From positions 1 to 22,575 of the IMG/VR virus record IMGVR_UViG_3300042301_005288: a DNA stretch of 22,575 nt, one strand, 5' to 3'. Source of the stretch: a virus. Made by a program: the position numbers and the translations under genes. The notes beneath the pieces are model-generated. The model saw only the letters and a list, made by a program, of their open reading frames with translations, was not told the origin of the DNA and ran no database searches. Positions 6,893-14,552 of this stretch are shown one piece after another. The number at the start of each line of letters is the position of its first letter. The first letter of the stretch is position 1.

Positions 6893-7213
6893 ATGAAATA
6901 CTTGAACCAGATTGCAATACTTGCGAGCTTTAGTATTCTGCTATACTACACAAAATCATATGACTTCATCTATTGGGTTATGGCCGTATTGATCGGCACT
7001 ACGTATCTTCATCCGTTATTTGCGTTGATTAGTCGTTCATATCGCAAGCAATGGGATTCTCCGATCGATGTTGCACAGATGATTATTGCCGCAAGCGTCG
7101 CAATCTTCAACATGCGCGTGGTATTGAAGGATTCTTCGCTATGCACCTTTTATGGTGTCGGCGTTGGACTTTCGTTTATTGCGACTTCATATTTAATTAC
7201 ACGTAGAGCATAA
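6893..7213 (+). CDS. small membrane protein
   Basis: A 106-residue protein with three to four predicted membrane helices by eye: about residues 5-22 (NQIAILASFSILLYYT), 26-48 (FIYWVMAVLIGTTYLHPLFAL), a weaker one at about 62-76 (AQMIIAASVAIFNMRVV), and 85-100 (FYGVGVGLSFIATSYLI). Positive charges RSYRKQ follow helix 2, and RRA ends the chain. It would sit in the host inner membrane. No family is recognised. It starts after an AT-rich stretch (TATTCATATG) without a Shine-Dalgarno sequence and is followed after 1 nt by the next gene. Confidence 0.7.
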   Translation: MKYLNQIAILASFSILLYYTKSYDFIYWVMAVLIGTTYLHPLFALISRSYRKQWDSPIDVAQMIIAASVAIFNMRVVLKDSSLCTFYGVGVGLSFIATSYLITRRA

Positions 7214-7214
7214 C

Positions 7215-7433
7215 ATGGGAGAGGCTAAACGAAGAGGCACATTTGAAGAGCGTGCAGACAATGCCAAAGGCGAATCGTGGCGGCCAATCTACTGGACCGA
7301 AGAACGTCTTGATGAATTCAAGGAAAGCATGCGTAAGGAACTTGGAACATACATTGACAAAGTAAAATCTGACTTGTTTATGCCTCGAAAACCAAAGGAG
7401 AAAAAATTTAGAAAAATCAAAACAGGAGGTTAA
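7215..7433 (+). CDS. small charged protein starting MGEAKRRG
   Basis: A 72-residue, highly charged protein. The opening MGEAKRRGTFEER is like the MGEAKRR start of many short phage and proteobacterial proteins of unknown role. The centre is helical (WTEERLDEFKESMRKELG) and the tail is very basic (PRKPKEKKFRKIKTGG). It lies 1 nt after the membrane-protein gene. Its last codons contain the strong Shine-Dalgarno sequence of the following gene, which suggests coupled expression. Confidence 0.7.
   Translation: MGEAKRRGTFEERADNAKGESWRPIYWTEERLDEFKESMRKELGTYIDKVKSDLFMPRKPKEKKFRKIKTGG
7424..7430 (+). promoter_or_regulatory. full-strength Shine-Dalgarno site
   Basis: AGGAGGT lies 6 nt before ATG 7437. 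It is the only near-perfect Shine-Dalgarno sequence I found in the window; most internal genes have none and the promoter-proximal genes have weaker AAGGA or AAGGC. It suggests that the 254-residue protein downstream is made at higher level than its neighbours. Confidence 0.7.
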
Positions 7434-7436
7434 ATT

Positions 7437-8201
7437 ATGAAGACTATTCGGCATAACACTTACGAAACAAACAGCAGCAGCACTCACAGCATTACGATTG
7501 ACACTGAGAACTACAAGAATGTTCAAATCCCAAAGACGATGACAATTCCTCTTGGGGAGTTTGGCTGGGAATACACGAAGTTCAACGACTTCCTTACAAA
7601 GGCAAGTTACTTCTGGACGCTTGCTCTTTACAATGAAGATGTGAATGAACGCATGATTCGTCTTGCGGCTGATCATGGACTTGACTTGCAGTTCAAACAA
7701 TCAAAGGATGACTTCTACTATGTCGATCATGGTAGCGAGCATTACTCCGATTGGGTAAAGAAGAATCCAGAACTACTGACAGACGAAGGTCTTTGGAATT
7801 TCCTCATCAACGAAAGCTGCTGGATTATCCTTGGCAATGACAACAGCTATGATCCTCCAAATTGGCGTATCACTGAAAAGGCTGCAAAGGCATTGGAGTA
7901 TGAAGTCTACATCTGTTCAGTCGCAGCTGACGATTATGTCAATGTTAGTGACTGCACCTTTAAGACCGACAAGGGAACGATTGCAGAAAACAAAGGAGAG
8001 ATTGAACATCATGTGTTTTACATGCTTGACAATGAGCGCTCTGACCGAAAATGGGATGACCCATACCCAAGTATCAAGGAAGTCAGTGATGAAGGTATCA
8101 TCATGATTAGTTATGAAAAATACGATCATAATGCGAAAGAATACAAGGTTCACCGTACACGGAAACTGCGTGCTGTCGTAGAAAAAGTGAAAAAACTGTA
8201 A
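7437..8201 (+). CDS. shared-N-terminus family protein, copy 1
   Basis: A 254-residue protein that begins MKTIRHNTYETNSSSTHS, the same 17-18 residues as the genes at 9457 and 10005. After residue 21 the body differs from the other two. It is acidic and aromatic-rich (…WEYTKFNDFLTKASYFW…, DDFYYVDHGSEHYSDW, NDNSYDPPNWRITEK) and ends with a basic stretch (YKVHRTRKLRAVVEKVKKL). No signal peptide or membrane segment is visible. From memory, similar ETNSSSTHS starts occur in uncharacterised phage and bacterial proteins; the role is unknown. The start is fixed by the AGGAGGT site. It is the last gene before promoter P5. Confidence 0.8.
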   Translation: MKTIRHNTYETNSSSTHSITIDTENYKNVQIPKTMTIPLGEFGWEYTKFNDFLTKASYFWTLALYNEDVNERMIRLAADHGLDLQFKQSKDDFYYVDHGSEHYSDWVKKNPELLTDEGLWNFLINESCWIILGNDNSYDPPNWRITEKAAKALEYEVYICSVAADDYVNVSDCTFKTDKGTIAENKGEIEHHVFYMLDNERSDRKWDDPYPSIKEVSDEGIIMISYEKYDHNAKEYKVHRTRKLRAVVEKVKKL

Positions 8202-8208
8202 AAGATTA

Positions 8209-8237
8209 TTTACATCTGTTCATATTCCGTTTATAAT
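8209..8237 (+). promoter_or_regulatory. promoter P5 of the radical-SAM operon
   Basis: TTTACA 8209-8214, a 17-bp spacer ending TTCCGTT, TATAAT 8232-8237, then GTCTGTAACGCAACCACTAT and ATG 8263. The leader matches P3, P4 and P6 except that AAGG has become AACG, which weakens the Shine-Dalgarno pairing. It lies 7 nt after the previous stop codon, with no hairpin between. Confidence 0.8.
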
Positions 8238-8262
8238 GAGTCTGTAACGCAACCACTATATT

Positions 8263-9210
8263 ATGAAACCAACCTCAGCGAAATTGCTACACACTTACCA
8301 AAATGGTAATGTAACTGTGTCTCTTTATGAAGACGGCACCAAGGTTCGTGAATGGCCCGATGGTGAAGCTCCACGTGTGACTCATCCCGAAAGCTGTGAC
8401 CTCAAAATTACACAGTATTGTGACCTTGACAGCATCTGCGTCTACTGCCACGAAATGTCCAATAAGCAGGGCAAGCACGGCGACCTTGATCTTGTTGCAA
8501 AGATTTGGGAAACACAATACCCAGGCACCGAACTTGCGATTGGCGGCGGAAACCCGCTTGCGCATCCTGGCATCGAGAGTTTCCTTCGCACCGTTACTTC
8601 ACGCGGCATCATTCCAAATGTCACGATGAACATGCTTCACATGAAGAAGTTCGGACCGACGATCAGGCGCTTCCAGGAAGACCGCTTGCTGTATGGTCTT
8701 GGTATCAGCTACCGCGGTGGTGACGGATTTAAGTTCCTTCCTGACGACATTGACTACTCAAATGTTGTCTTCCACATGATCCTTGGAGTACATAGCCTTG
8801 GCGACTGTATGCAGGTTATCAAATGGTGCCGCGCTCGAGACATCAAGCCGAAGATCCTTCTGCTTGGATACAAGACGTATGGTAAAGGTAAGGATTACTA
8901 CAATCCCGAGCTCCAAAAGGAACTTGACCGTTGGAAAGGTTTTTCGCTGCAGCGTCTGTTTCTATTTGAAGGAGTAACAATCAGCTTTGACAATCTTGCG
9001 ATCACGCAGCTTGACTTGCAGAAGCAGGTCTCTAAGGAAGATTGGGAGCTGCTCTATCAAGGCGAAGATGGTAACCACACGTTCTACGTCGATGCAGTGA
9101 AGGGTGAGGTTGCACGTACTTCAACAAGCGACCTTCGCTACGCTATCACCGATGCCGCCACCGTCGTCGATATTTTCAACAAAGTCAAAGAAGAACACGC
9201 ATACGCATGA
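8263..9210 (+). CDS. radical-SAM protein with CX5CX2C motif
   Basis: A 315-residue protein. The cluster motif reads YCDLDSICVYCHE with Cys53, Cys59 and Cys62, which is CX5CX2C rather than the usual CX3CX2C. An extra Cys45 lies just before (ESCDLKITQ). ELAIGGGNPLAHP (about 90-102) matches the GGE-type SAM-binding strand. The remainder fits a TIM-barrel (NVTMN at the third strand, YGLGISYRGG, VVFHMILGVHS, KILLLGYKTYGKG). It should bind a 4Fe-4S cluster and cleave S-adenosylmethionine; the substrate is unknown. Residues 12-36 (YQNGNVTVSLYEDGTKVREW) form a small beta lead-in. It is first gene after promoter P5, and the next gene overlaps its end by 4 nt. Confidence 0.8.
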   Translation: MKPTSAKLLHTYQNGNVTVSLYEDGTKVREWPDGEAPRVTHPESCDLKITQYCDLDSICVYCHEMSNKQGKHGDLDLVAKIWETQYPGTELAIGGGNPLAHPGIESFLRTVTSRGIIPNVTMNMLHMKKFGPTIRRFQEDRLLYGLGISYRGGDGFKFLPDDIDYSNVVFHMILGVHSLGDCMQVIKWCRARDIKPKILLLGYKTYGKGKDYYNPELQKELDRWKGFSLQRLFLFEGVTISFDNLAITQLDLQKQVSKEDWELLYQGEDGNHTFYVDAVKGEVARTSTSDLRYAITDAATVVDIFNKVKEEHAYA

Positions 9211-9455
9211 AAATAAAACTCAAAGTATCACTAGACAAAACTCCACTATCATACGTCTTTGATGAAAGAGTCGTTACGGTTGAAAAGCTGCATGCTGTGC
9301 TGATCGCCATGATGAGCGAATGGTTTGGTGCAATGAACAAAGTTGGCGTAATTCAACAAATCACAAACAACACAATTGAGTATTGCAGCATTATGACAGA
9401 CAAAGAACATGTTTCTGGATCTATGTCGTTTAGTCTCGAAACAATCACTGAATAA
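9207..9455 (+). CDS. small hypothetical protein after the radical-SAM gene
   Basis: An 82-residue protein with no recognised family. The start overlaps the radical-SAM stop by 4 nt (ATGA), so the two are probably coupled. It has a beta-helix-beta look: strands KIKLKVSLDKTP and RVVTVEK, a helix LHAVLIAMMSEWFGAMNKVG, then strands NTIEYCSIMTD and GSMSFSLETI. No signal peptide or membrane segment is visible. As a conserved overlap partner it could be an accessory protein of the radical-SAM enzyme, which is inference from position only. Confidence 0.7.
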   Translation: MKIKLKVSLDKTPLSYVFDERVVTVEKLHAVLIAMMSEWFGAMNKVGVIQQITNNTIEYCSIMTDKEHVSGSMSFSLETITE

Positions 9456-9456
9456 C

Positions 9457-9990
9457 ATGAAAACAATCCGACATAACACATACGAAACAAATTCGTCCAG
9501 CACGCATAGCATTACGATCATCAGTAAGTCCAAAGATCGCAAGAGTAAATTTCGTCGTGCTGAGATTTTTGAGGATGGGATTCTCTATCCGGGTAACCTC
9601 AATGATTCTGAAGCATACACGCATATTCCTACAGGCGAAGAAGGCTATGTCGTGAAGTGTTATACTCCTCATCAAAAGGCTGCTCTTACTGTTCATTACC
9701 TCAATGCATGTGATGAGTATGTCAACTATGATTCCAGCGGTGATATTACAACAGAGCAATATAATGCTTTCAAGCTTGAGGCGATTCGTATTCTTTCTGA
9801 ACGACTTGGTCTTAAAGAGATTCGTGACTGGGAAGACTGTAACGGATTTTATTACAGCGGTGAAAATGACGAATGTCCAATCGTCGATGTTCTTGAAGAC
9901 GGCGATCGTATCACAGCGTTCAACAAGTTTGTCACTGACGTTATCCTCAATGAGGACATGCTGATGATTGACGAAGACATCCCCTACTAA
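9457..9990 (+). CDS. shared-N-terminus family protein, copy 2
   Basis: A 177-residue protein beginning MKTIRHNTYETNSSSTHS. I chose ATG 9457 over an in-frame upstream ATG at 9409 because it restores the shared N-terminus and follows the previous stop by 1 nt. After the shared part it has a short basic patch (SKSKDRKSKFRRAE), then an acidic body (TGEEGYVVKCYTPHQKAAL, NGFYYSGENDECPIVDVLEDG) ending MLMIDEDIPY. The body shows no clear similarity to copies 1 and 3. The nucleotide sequence of the shared start differs from copy 1 at many third positions, so the peptide and not the DNA is what is conserved. Confidence 0.8.
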   Translation: MKTIRHNTYETNSSSTHSITIISKSKDRKSKFRRAEIFEDGILYPGNLNDSEAYTHIPTGEEGYVVKCYTPHQKAALTVHYLNACDEYVNYDSSGDITTEQYNAFKLEAIRILSERLGLKEIRDWEDCNGFYYSGENDECPIVDVLEDGDRITAFNKFVTDVILNEDMLMIDEDIPY

Positions 9991-10004
9991 TAATTATAAC
10001 ACAT

Positions 10005-10544
10005 ATGAAAACAATCCGACATAACACATACGAAACAAACTCGTCTAGCACGCATGCTTACAGCGTGCAAGATTTGAACCTTAAGAACCGCCCTGACCTC
10101 AACATCATTCCTGGCGATGATGGATTCATTCGAGTCGGCTTTACCGAAATGACTGAGTCGACTCCTCAGAACAAGATTGGTCATATTCTTAATTACGCCA
10201 ATTCGGTTGGTGATCAAGAATTGTTTGATCGCGTCTGCAAGGTCGTCGAGGAATTCACTGGAGCAAAACTACTTGTTAGCGCTTCAGTCCGATTGAATAA
10301 CAAGTGGGAAAAGGTTGACAATCTGCGTGAAGTCACCAATCCTAAGTTCAACTTCGACACCGAGGAAGAATACGATTGGGAAACTCTAAATGATCGATGG
10401 TATTCATTTACAAACGAATATGGGCATGGCAGCATCAATGAGTTTTGTGGAGTCATGAATGAAATTGGTCGCACCGAAGAAAACCTGAAGATCTTTATCT
10501 TCTCATCTAACCAAGGAGTACATGTCGAATCCTACTATAACTGA
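10005..10544 (+). CDS. shared-N-terminus family protein, copy 3
   Basis: A 179-residue protein beginning MKTIRHNTYETNSSSTHA. The shared DNA is closer to copy 2 than to copy 1 (the first 33 bases match copy 2). The body is different again: DLNLKNRPDLNIIPGDDGF, a helical part FDRVCKVVEEFTGAKLL, an acidic stretch FDTEEEYDWETLNDRW, and a final strand LKIFIFSSNQGVHVE. It starts after TAACACATATG without a Shine-Dalgarno sequence, 14 nt after copy 2. Its end overlaps the start of the HD-domain gene by 23 nt. The function is unknown. Confidence 0.8.
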   Translation: MKTIRHNTYETNSSSTHAYSVQDLNLKNRPDLNIIPGDDGFIRVGFTEMTESTPQNKIGHILNYANSVGDQELFDRVCKVVEEFTGAKLLVSASVRLNNKWEKVDNLREVTNPKFNFDTEEEYDWETLNDRWYSFTNEYGHGSINEFCGVMNEIGRTEENLKIFIFSSNQGVHVESYYN

Positions 10545-11115
10545 AGTATCTGATCGCCTTGCAAGTCTTAAACTTGCGGCCGAAACTCTAGGTTGTGTCG
10601 ATCTTGCGTCTAAAGTTCTTGATGATAAAAACTTTCGTATTTGGAGTGGTTCTCATCATAAACTTGCGCACCATTATGGAGACGGTGGACTACTGACGCA
10701 TACCTTTGAGGTTGTCACTTTGTCATTAAATACCGCTCATCTCTATAGCGATGTTCATAAGATTGACAACAAGCAGCTGTTCTTAAGCGCGTTGTATCAT
10801 GACTATGGCAAGCTATGGGATTATGATCGCAGTGAAGATGGTAAATGGGTTCGTAATAACCATCGTCGCAAGATCCACCACATTTCGCGTTCAAACGTAG
10901 AATGGGTTTGCTGGGCAATTGCAATGGGAGCAGACGACGAATTGATTGATGCCGTTAGTCATAACATCTTATCGCATCATGGTTCACGTGAATGTGGTAG
11001 CCCAGTTGCTCCATACACACGTGAGGCGTGGATTCTACATCTCGCGGACTCCATGAGCGCGCGCGTTGATGATTGTGATCGTCTTGACTTGGTAACAATT
11101 AACAAAAATGCCTGA
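10522..11115 (+). CDS. HD-domain phosphohydrolase, YhaM-like
   Basis: A 197-residue HD-superfamily protein. Metal ligands are visible in order: H60 in GGLLTHTFEV, H93-D94 in ALYHDYGKLWD, H119/H120 in KIHHISRS, H152/H153 in ILSHHGSRECGSPVAP, and D176 in LHLADSMSARVDD. The GGLLxHT start and the SHHG…P…A…LHLAD… block are typical of the HD domain of YhaM-type 3'-5' exoribonucleases, here without the N-terminal OB domain of the full-length enzyme. An RNA or nucleotide substrate is likely but not proven. It starts at ATG 10522 behind AAGGAG, inside the end of the preceding gene, and overlaps the following gene by 8 nt. Confidence 0.8.
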   Translation: MSNPTITEVSDRLASLKLAAETLGCVDLASKVLDDKNFRIWSGSHHKLAHHYGDGGLLTHTFEVVTLSLNTAHLYSDVHKIDNKQLFLSALYHDYGKLWDYDRSEDGKWVRNNHRRKIHHISRSNVEWVCWAIAMGADDELIDAVSHNILSHHGSRECGSPVAPYTREAWILHLADSMSARVDDCDRLDLVTINKNA

Positions 11116-11347
11116 AGCACTACATATTCACCGTCGAGTAATTACTGACGGACCGTCCGCGATTGTTCAACAGATCCATTATGCTCTTACTGAGGAAGGA
11201 CTCGTTGACATATTGAAAATGACTGCTCATTATCTTCTTGATGATGGCAAGCTAAGCCCTAGCTTCTTCGGCGGTGAATTAACCCAAATTATGAGAATGT
11301 CTTTACTGAGCATATTGGTCGAAGACGGAGTTATTGACATACCATGA
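11108..11347 (+). CDS. small hypothetical protein, 79 aa
   Basis: No family recognised. The protein is mostly helical (SAIVQQIHYALTEEGLVDILKMTAHYLL) with a C-terminal amphipathic helix (TQIMRMSLLSILVEDGVIDIP) and no charge clusters, signal or membrane segments. It overlaps the HD-protein gene by 8 nt at the start and the next gene by 4 nt at the end (ATGA), so it is translated as part of the chain 10522-11894. Confidence 0.65.
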   Translation: MPEALHIHRRVITDGPSAIVQQIHYALTEEGLVDILKMTAHYLLDDGKLSPSFFGGELTQIMRMSLLSILVEDGVIDIP

Positions 11348-11526
11348 AAAAGAAACAGAAACAACCTGCAGTAATTGAAGCTGTAGATGAAGTACTTAGT
11401 CTGCTACGCGAAAAGTGGATGAACGAAAAGGACGACAAGAAGAAAGTTGAATTATCCAAGAAGATTGATTCGGTATTGGATGAACGTCTTCGCCTGATGA
11501 AACTACGTGACAGTGGAGAACTATGA
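11344..11526 (+). CDS. short charged helical protein, 60 aa
   Basis: A 60-residue protein that is almost entirely charged helix: a basic start KKKQKQPAV, then heptad-like EAVDEVLSLLREKWMNEK and KKVELSKKIDSVLDERLRLMKL, probably a helical hairpin or coiled coil. No family recognised. It overlaps both neighbours by 4 nt (ATGA junctions), which supports it as a real gene despite the length. Confidence 0.65.
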   Translation: MKKKQKQPAVIEAVDEVLSLLREKWMNEKDDKKKVELSKKIDSVLDERLRLMKLRDSGEL

Positions 11527-11894
11527 TTAGCATATTATCACTCGCAACTATCTTAGTGGTACATTGGATCTTTGACTTTTTTCTGCAGACGAGTTGGCAG
11601 GCAACAAATAAGTCAAAGAACAACATCGCGTTGGCCAGTCATGTTGGTGTATACTCAATTGGACTGATCTTGATCGTACTGCTAAACTTTGGATATTTCC
11701 AGCATCTAGGTTGCGCAATCGGATATGTCCTCCTAAATGCCGTTGCTCATTTTTTCACAGATTACGTGACTAGTCGTGCTTCAAGTTCTCTCTATGAAAA
11801 GGAAGAATACCATGATTTCTTCGTCGTGATCGGATTTGATCAGTTACTGCATTACCTGACATTGATTGTCACATTTGTGCTGCTAGTCGGCTGA
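11523..11894 (+). CDS. DUF3307-like inner-membrane protein
   Basis: A 123-residue protein with about four membrane helices (residues 3-22, 40-60, 64-80 and 102-122). The pattern HWIFDFFLQTSWQATNKSK, then a helix beginning ALASHVGVYS, LLNAVAHFFTDYVTSR and FFVVIGFDQLLHYLT places histidines and aspartates at the membrane edge exactly as in DUF3307-type phage and bacterial proteins. The biochemical function of that family is unknown. It is the last gene of the operon begun at P5; a strong terminator follows 23 nt downstream. Confidence 0.7.
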   Translation: MISILSLATILVVHWIFDFFLQTSWQATNKSKNNIALASHVGVYSIGLILIVLLNFGYFQHLGCAIGYVLLNAVAHFFTDYVTSRASSSLYEKEEYHDFFVVIGFDQLLHYLTLIVTFVLLVG

Positions 11895-11916
11895 TTTTCA
11901 ATAAGTTGCACAAATT

Positions 11917-11958
11917 TGCACAAAAGTGGGAACTTTTTTCACTTTTGTGCATTTTTTT
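11917..11958 (+). terminator. intrinsic terminator after the DUF3307-like gene
   Basis: A perfect 12-bp stem TGCACAAAAGTG (11917-11928) pairs with CACTTTTGTGCA (11940-11951) around an 11-nt loop, followed by a run of seven T at 11952-11958. Promoter P6 begins 2 nt later, so the end of one operon and the start of the next share one compact module. Confidence 0.85.
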
Positions 11959-11959
11959 A

Positions 11960-11988
11960 TTTACAAGGTGACATTTTCCGTTTATAAT
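11960..11988 (+). promoter_or_regulatory. promoter P6 with leader and SD
   Basis: TTTACA 11960-11965, a 17-bp spacer ending TTCCGTT, TATAAT 11983-11988, then TTCTGTAAGGCAACCACCAC and ATG 12016. It directly follows the terminator at 11917-11958. Confidence 0.85.
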
Positions 11989-12015
11989 AATTCTGTAAGG
12001 CAACCACCACAAAAT

Positions 12016-12192
12016 ATGATTACTCTAGCTCCAAAATACACGAAACATTCCATCCACCTTGGCGTTCAAATTTACAAACGCAAGGCTAACACTGGAACGA
12101 GCGGCGGCATGTGGCTCACCGATTCCACTACCTTCAAGTCTCTGGCAGGAGCCAAGGCTTGGTTGGAATATCGCGCTAGCCTCAATGCGTAA
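12016..12192 (+). CDS. small hypothetical protein, 58 aa
   Basis: The frame is open further upstream, but the promoter and leader place the start at ATG 12016. The protein is basic in its first half (YTKHSIHLGVQIYKRKAN), has a glycine-rich turn (GTSGGMWLTD) and ends with a helix (LAGAKAWLEYRASLNA). No family is recognised. It is the first gene behind P6 and so probably an early, well expressed product. Confidence 0.7.
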   Translation: MITLAPKYTKHSIHLGVQIYKRKANTGTSGGMWLTDSTTFKSLAGAKAWLEYRASLNA

Positions 12193-12226
12193 GAATAAAT
12201 TCAATCTCCTTTAACGCAATTACATT

Positions 12227-12583
12227 ATGACAAAATTTACAGGATTCAACAAAGCCACTGCTTCCGCTCTTCGTTCCGAACTCAACGCCGTTCTTGCCAA
12301 GTATGGTGCTGATGCAAATCTCGAGTTCAACATCGGAACTATTCGTTTCGGAGTTAGTGACGCCAAGATGCAAATTGAAACCAAGGTCAAAGGCGCAGTT
12401 AGCCGCGAAGACCGCGTCATTTCCAATTTGATCGCTTCATACGACCTCAAGGAAATTGGCCGCAACGGTGAAAAGCTCGTAAGCTACAATTCCAGAGCGC
12501 ATCGCTATCCAGTGATTTACTCGCACGGCGGAAAGCGTTATAAAACCTCGATTGAGCACATGAAGTTCCTCTTCGCTAAGTAA
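12227..12583 (+). CDS. conserved phage hypothetical protein (FNKATASALRSELNAVL start)
   Basis: A 118-residue protein. The start FTGFNKATASALRSELNAVLAKYG, the NIGTIRFG strand, and the end YPVIYSHGGKRYKTS recall a small family seen in many phages: a helix with a 'lr.el.a.l' pattern, then 'G.irf', then a C-terminal 'kyPV…GkryK' hairpin. I recognise it only from memory and know no function for it. No membrane or signal sequence. The start follows ACGCAATTACATTATG without a Shine-Dalgarno sequence, 34 nt after the previous gene. Confidence 0.7.
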   Translation: MTKFTGFNKATASALRSELNAVLAKYGADANLEFNIGTIRFGVSDAKMQIETKVKGAVSREDRVISNLIASYDLKEIGRNGEKLVSYNSRAHRYPVIYSHGGKRYKTSIEHMKFLFAK

Positions 12584-12620
12584 GAGAACTGATTGCTGCT
12601 CAAAACACTGATTACACTTT

Positions 12621-14039
12621 ATGACATTTGAATTTAATACTGCACTAGATCTGATCGGAAAGCTCGATGAAGCGTTCCCAGGAACGCAAAGTCTGATTGT
12701 CGGCGGAGCGGTTCGTGACTACTTTTTGAACGTACCCGCGCACGACGTTGACATTGCAACCAATGTTCCGTTTGAGCAGCTTGCGCTATACTTTGAGTTG
12801 CAGGACATCACGAAGAACACCGTGAATGCTCAGCCTGTTAGCATCATCGTTCATTGCGGCGTCGCTTTTGAAATTGCTCAGTTCCGCACTGACAGTATCG
12901 GTACTGACCGTAAGAGTAACGTCGCAACGGTTGTCAGCACCTTTGAAGAAGACAGTGCGCGTCGTGATATCACGATTAACGCAATAGGTCTTGACCGCAA
13001 TCAGAAGATCATCGACCCACAAGGTGGACGTCAAGATCTGATTAGAGAATTGGTCACGTGCGTCGGCGATCCAAACATTCGCTTTCAGGAAGATGCAACA
13101 CGTATTCTTCGGGTCTTGCGGTTTGCTGCTAAGCTAAACTTCGCTATTCACCCTGACACGCTTGACGCGGTTATTCGCAACCGTGGTCTACTCACTGATC
13201 GTGAACGTATTAGTCCAGAGAGTATCGCTAAGGAAATCTTTAAGGCTGCACATGATGGCGTAGTCTTTGCAAGATTTATTCGGCTGCTTGATCTAATGGG
13301 CATTAGTTCTCTAATCCTGCGTGAATGGATTGATCTGAATGGATTTACTCATGATCCTATTCACCATCCTGAAGGTGGAAGTACTGTTCAAGGTCATATT
13401 CTTGAGTGCCTTGTTCAAGGTGGATTTACGAATGATCCTGTGACTAACATCGGTATCTTCTGTCATGACCTTGGTAAGGCAGTCACTCGCGGGGTCAAGA
13501 GCAACGGACAGTCCAACTATCATGGGCACGAAGGTGCAGGAGTTCCTATTGTCGAAGCACTGTTTGACCGCCTGCGGTTTAACGATCTGTCTTCAGGCGA
13601 CAAGGAAGATATCCTCTTTGCCACCGAAAAGCACATGCTGATTCATAACCTTCGTGAACTTAGCACGCGCACAATTGCACGTCTGGTTCTTGCAAAGGGT
13701 TGGAATGTTCTGAAGCAAGTTGCCTTTGCTGATGAAGCAAGCCGTGGACCTGATCTTTTCAATGCAGATGAATTCACTCAAAGGATTGCTTGGGCCGAAG
13801 AAAAGGTTCGGAACATTGCTAAGAATCGCGATGAACTTCGCCTACGCGTCAAGGAACATGTTGATGGCAACAAGCTGCTGGAATGGTTCCCTGAACTGCA
13901 AAGCAATCGTAAACTCCTTGCGCCTCTTCTCGAGTTCCTTGCTGAATTCATTCTTGAATGCATCGACCTTGGAGAGATTCCTTCCCAAGATGACATCCGT
14001 CGCGTTGCCTCAAACGAACTTTTTTACAATCTAAATTAA
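12621..14039 (+). CDS. CCA-adding tRNA nucleotidyltransferase / poly(A) polymerase with HD domain
   Basis: A 472-residue class II nucleotidyltransferase. Motifs: GGAVRD (28-33), HDVDIAT with the two catalytic aspartates at 42 and 44, ARRDITINA (113-121), and the head-domain helix RFQEDATRILRVLRFAAKL (154-172). An HD phosphohydrolase domain follows: H259 in VQGHI, CHDLGK (281-286), and HGHEGAG near 301-307. This layout matches bacterial CCA-adding enzymes with an HD domain, which can also remove 2',3'-cyclic phosphates; whether it adds CCA or poly(A) cannot be told from sequence. It is likely to repair or mature tRNA 3' ends. It lies in the P6 operon with no Shine-Dalgarno sequence before the ATG. 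Confidence 0.9.
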   Translation: MTFEFNTALDLIGKLDEAFPGTQSLIVGGAVRDYFLNVPAHDVDIATNVPFEQLALYFELQDITKNTVNAQPVSIIVHCGVAFEIAQFRTDSIGTDRKSNVATVVSTFEEDSARRDITINAIGLDRNQKIIDPQGGRQDLIRELVTCVGDPNIRFQEDATRILRVLRFAAKLNFAIHPDTLDAVIRNRGLLTDRERISPESIAKEIFKAAHDGVVFARFIRLLDLMGISSLILREWIDLNGFTHDPIHHPEGGSTVQGHILECLVQGGFTNDPVTNIGIFCHDLGKAVTRGVKSNGQSNYHGHEGAGVPIVEALFDRLRFNDLSSGDKEDILFATEKHMLIHNLRELSTRTIARLVLAKGWNVLKQVAFADEASRGPDLFNADEFTQRIAWAEEKVRNIAKNRDELRLRVKEHVDGNKLLEWFPELQSNRKLLAPLLEFLAEFILECIDLGEIPSQDDIRRVASNELFYNLN

Positions 14040-14052
14040 CACGAAATACAAC

Positions 14053-14529
14053 ATGCGAAAAGAAAAACTATACATTGGCTCTATTGAGCAGCTTCGAGAG
14101 CACTTTACAACTCTACTTAACACTACCCACAACGCTCCGGCGAATAGAAGAGTTGAACAACTCCACTTCAATTTTGAATATCAATTGCAGGCAATTTTAC
14201 TAAAAGGTGGCATTAACTTTGGCGTGGTCTTTATGCTAAAAAACATGCCCGGTCGTTATATCGTTAGTAAATTTTGGGTTTTGATTAACCCAAATGAGTT
14301 TGAAGGTGGACTACACGTGAGCGACATTTATATCGGTAATCCGGATGAATTGATTGATTTTATTTCAGATGACGGAAGCGCATCTCGTAATGACATATGT
14401 CATCAAGTGCGTATCATAGAAAACGAGCTCTACGGATTTGGTGTTGTCAATATTTTTTCTGATACGGATCTCTCCATCAAAAATTACTATATTCTTTGCA
14501 TGACACATCCACCGTTGGGGGCAAACTGA
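14053..14529 (+). CDS. hypothetical protein, 158 aa
   Basis: No recognised family. The protein is a mix of helix (IGSIEQLREHFTTLLN) and strands (VSKFWVLINPNEF, GLHVSDIYIGN, YYILCMTHPPLG). Two cysteines are present (in DICHQVR and YILCMTH) without a clear metal-binding spacing. No signal or membrane segment. It begins 13 nt after the CCA-adding gene, after ACAACATG, and is followed after 23 nt by the Pth2-like gene. Confidence 0.65.
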   Translation: MRKEKLYIGSIEQLREHFTTLLNTTHNAPANRRVEQLHFNFEYQLQAILLKGGINFGVVFMLKNMPGRYIVSKFWVLINPNEFEGGLHVSDIYIGNPDELIDFISDDGSASRNDICHQVRIIENELYGFGVVNIFSDTDLSIKNYYILCMTHPPLGAN

Positions 14530-14552
14530 GGTACATCTTAAGAAATAACAAT

